This document shows, piece after piece, positions 6,750-6,873 of a stretch of DNA of 6,873 nt. The stretch lies in the NCBI GenBank assembly GCA_023300255.1, contig JALZWC010000897.1:1-6873 (forward strand), read 5' to 3'. Position numbers and translations under genes: made by a program. Source of the DNA: Saprospiraceae bacterium. GTDB taxonomy: Bacteria; Bacteroidota; Bacteroidia; Chitinophagales; Saprospiraceae. Positions within the stretch are counted from its first letter, which is position 1, and every line of letters starts with the position of its first letter. A model generated the notes under the pieces. That model did no database searches, was not told where the DNA came from, and saw only the letters and a program-made list of their open reading frames with translations.

Positions 6750-6868
6750 ACGGTGACGAAGCTACGCTCCTTGAGAGTTCTGTCCTAATATTTGTTGCTA
6801 TAGACGGTGTCAGGGCGATGCCCTTTTGTAAGACTTAGGAGCTTTAGCTTCGGCACTGTCTATAGTAA
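6750..6868. other. Structured element with alternative pairings (three-way junction or long stem)
   Basis: Fold 1: 6795-6811 pairs with 6852-6868, 17 pairs including three G-T, enclosing AGGGC-GAT-GCCCT (6812-6824) and a 5-bp hairpin around TTTA (6838-6851), which makes a three-way junction. Fold 2: 6750-6771 pairs with 6837-6859 in blocks ACGGTG/CACTGT, CGAAGCTA/TAGCTTCG and GCTCCT/AGGAGC, about 20 pairs. The folds share the 3' segment 6837-6859 and cannot coexist. ACGGTG occurs in both competing 5' arms (6750-6755 and 6804-6809). No gene follows within the window. It may be a structured RNA, a leader for a gene beyond the right edge, or a nested palindromic repeat. Confidence 0.55.
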
Positions 6869-6873
6869 AATAC

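Noticed and set aside
6679..6756. 25-codon plus-strand frame
   Set aside because: It is built from repeat copy B and hairpin sequence, so it is most likely chance.

Overview
This AT-rich window looks like Bacteroidota, and I infer the Saprospirales-type lineage at family level only. The evidence is a giant secreted multidomain protein ending in a type IX secretion (T9SS) sorting domain, a small PUR-domain (DUF3276-like) protein, and starts without a Shine-Dalgarno sequence. Both supported genes are on the minus strand. The rest, a little over a quarter of the window, is non-coding and unusually rich in hairpins.

Layout, left to right. Bases 1-689 hold no gene. They contain a long imperfect hairpin (154-195), two tandem copies of a ~200-bp unit (211-410 and 411-611) that each carry several hairpins, and two more hairpins (619-635, 638-667). 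The last of these lies just past the stop of the large gene and may end its transcript. Bases 690-5684 are one 1664-residue gene: signal peptide, CUB-like domain, a long run of Cys-rich HYR/Ig-like modules, a carboxypeptidase-regulatory-like domain, a dockerin-like segment, a cohesin-like domain and a T9SS type A sorting domain. Bases 5685-5999 are its upstream region: a leader with two competing hairpin folds, another hairpin, a triple 9-bp repeat, and a hairpin behind the next gene. Bases 6000-6206 encode a 68-residue PUR-type nucleic-acid-binding protein. Bases 6310-6873 show no gene but hold a two-copy repeat with conserved flanks and changed cores. They end in a cluster of mutually complementary segments that can form either a three-way junction or a long alternative stem.

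The two genes share orientation but are 315 bp apart with structured DNA between them, so I do not call them an operon. The large protein is probably exported by Sec, passed through T9SS and displayed or released as an adhesive or scaffold protein. No catalytic domain was recognised. The most notable content is the structured non-coding DNA: the tandem unit, where one base pair differs compensatorily between copies, and the switch-like element at the right edge.
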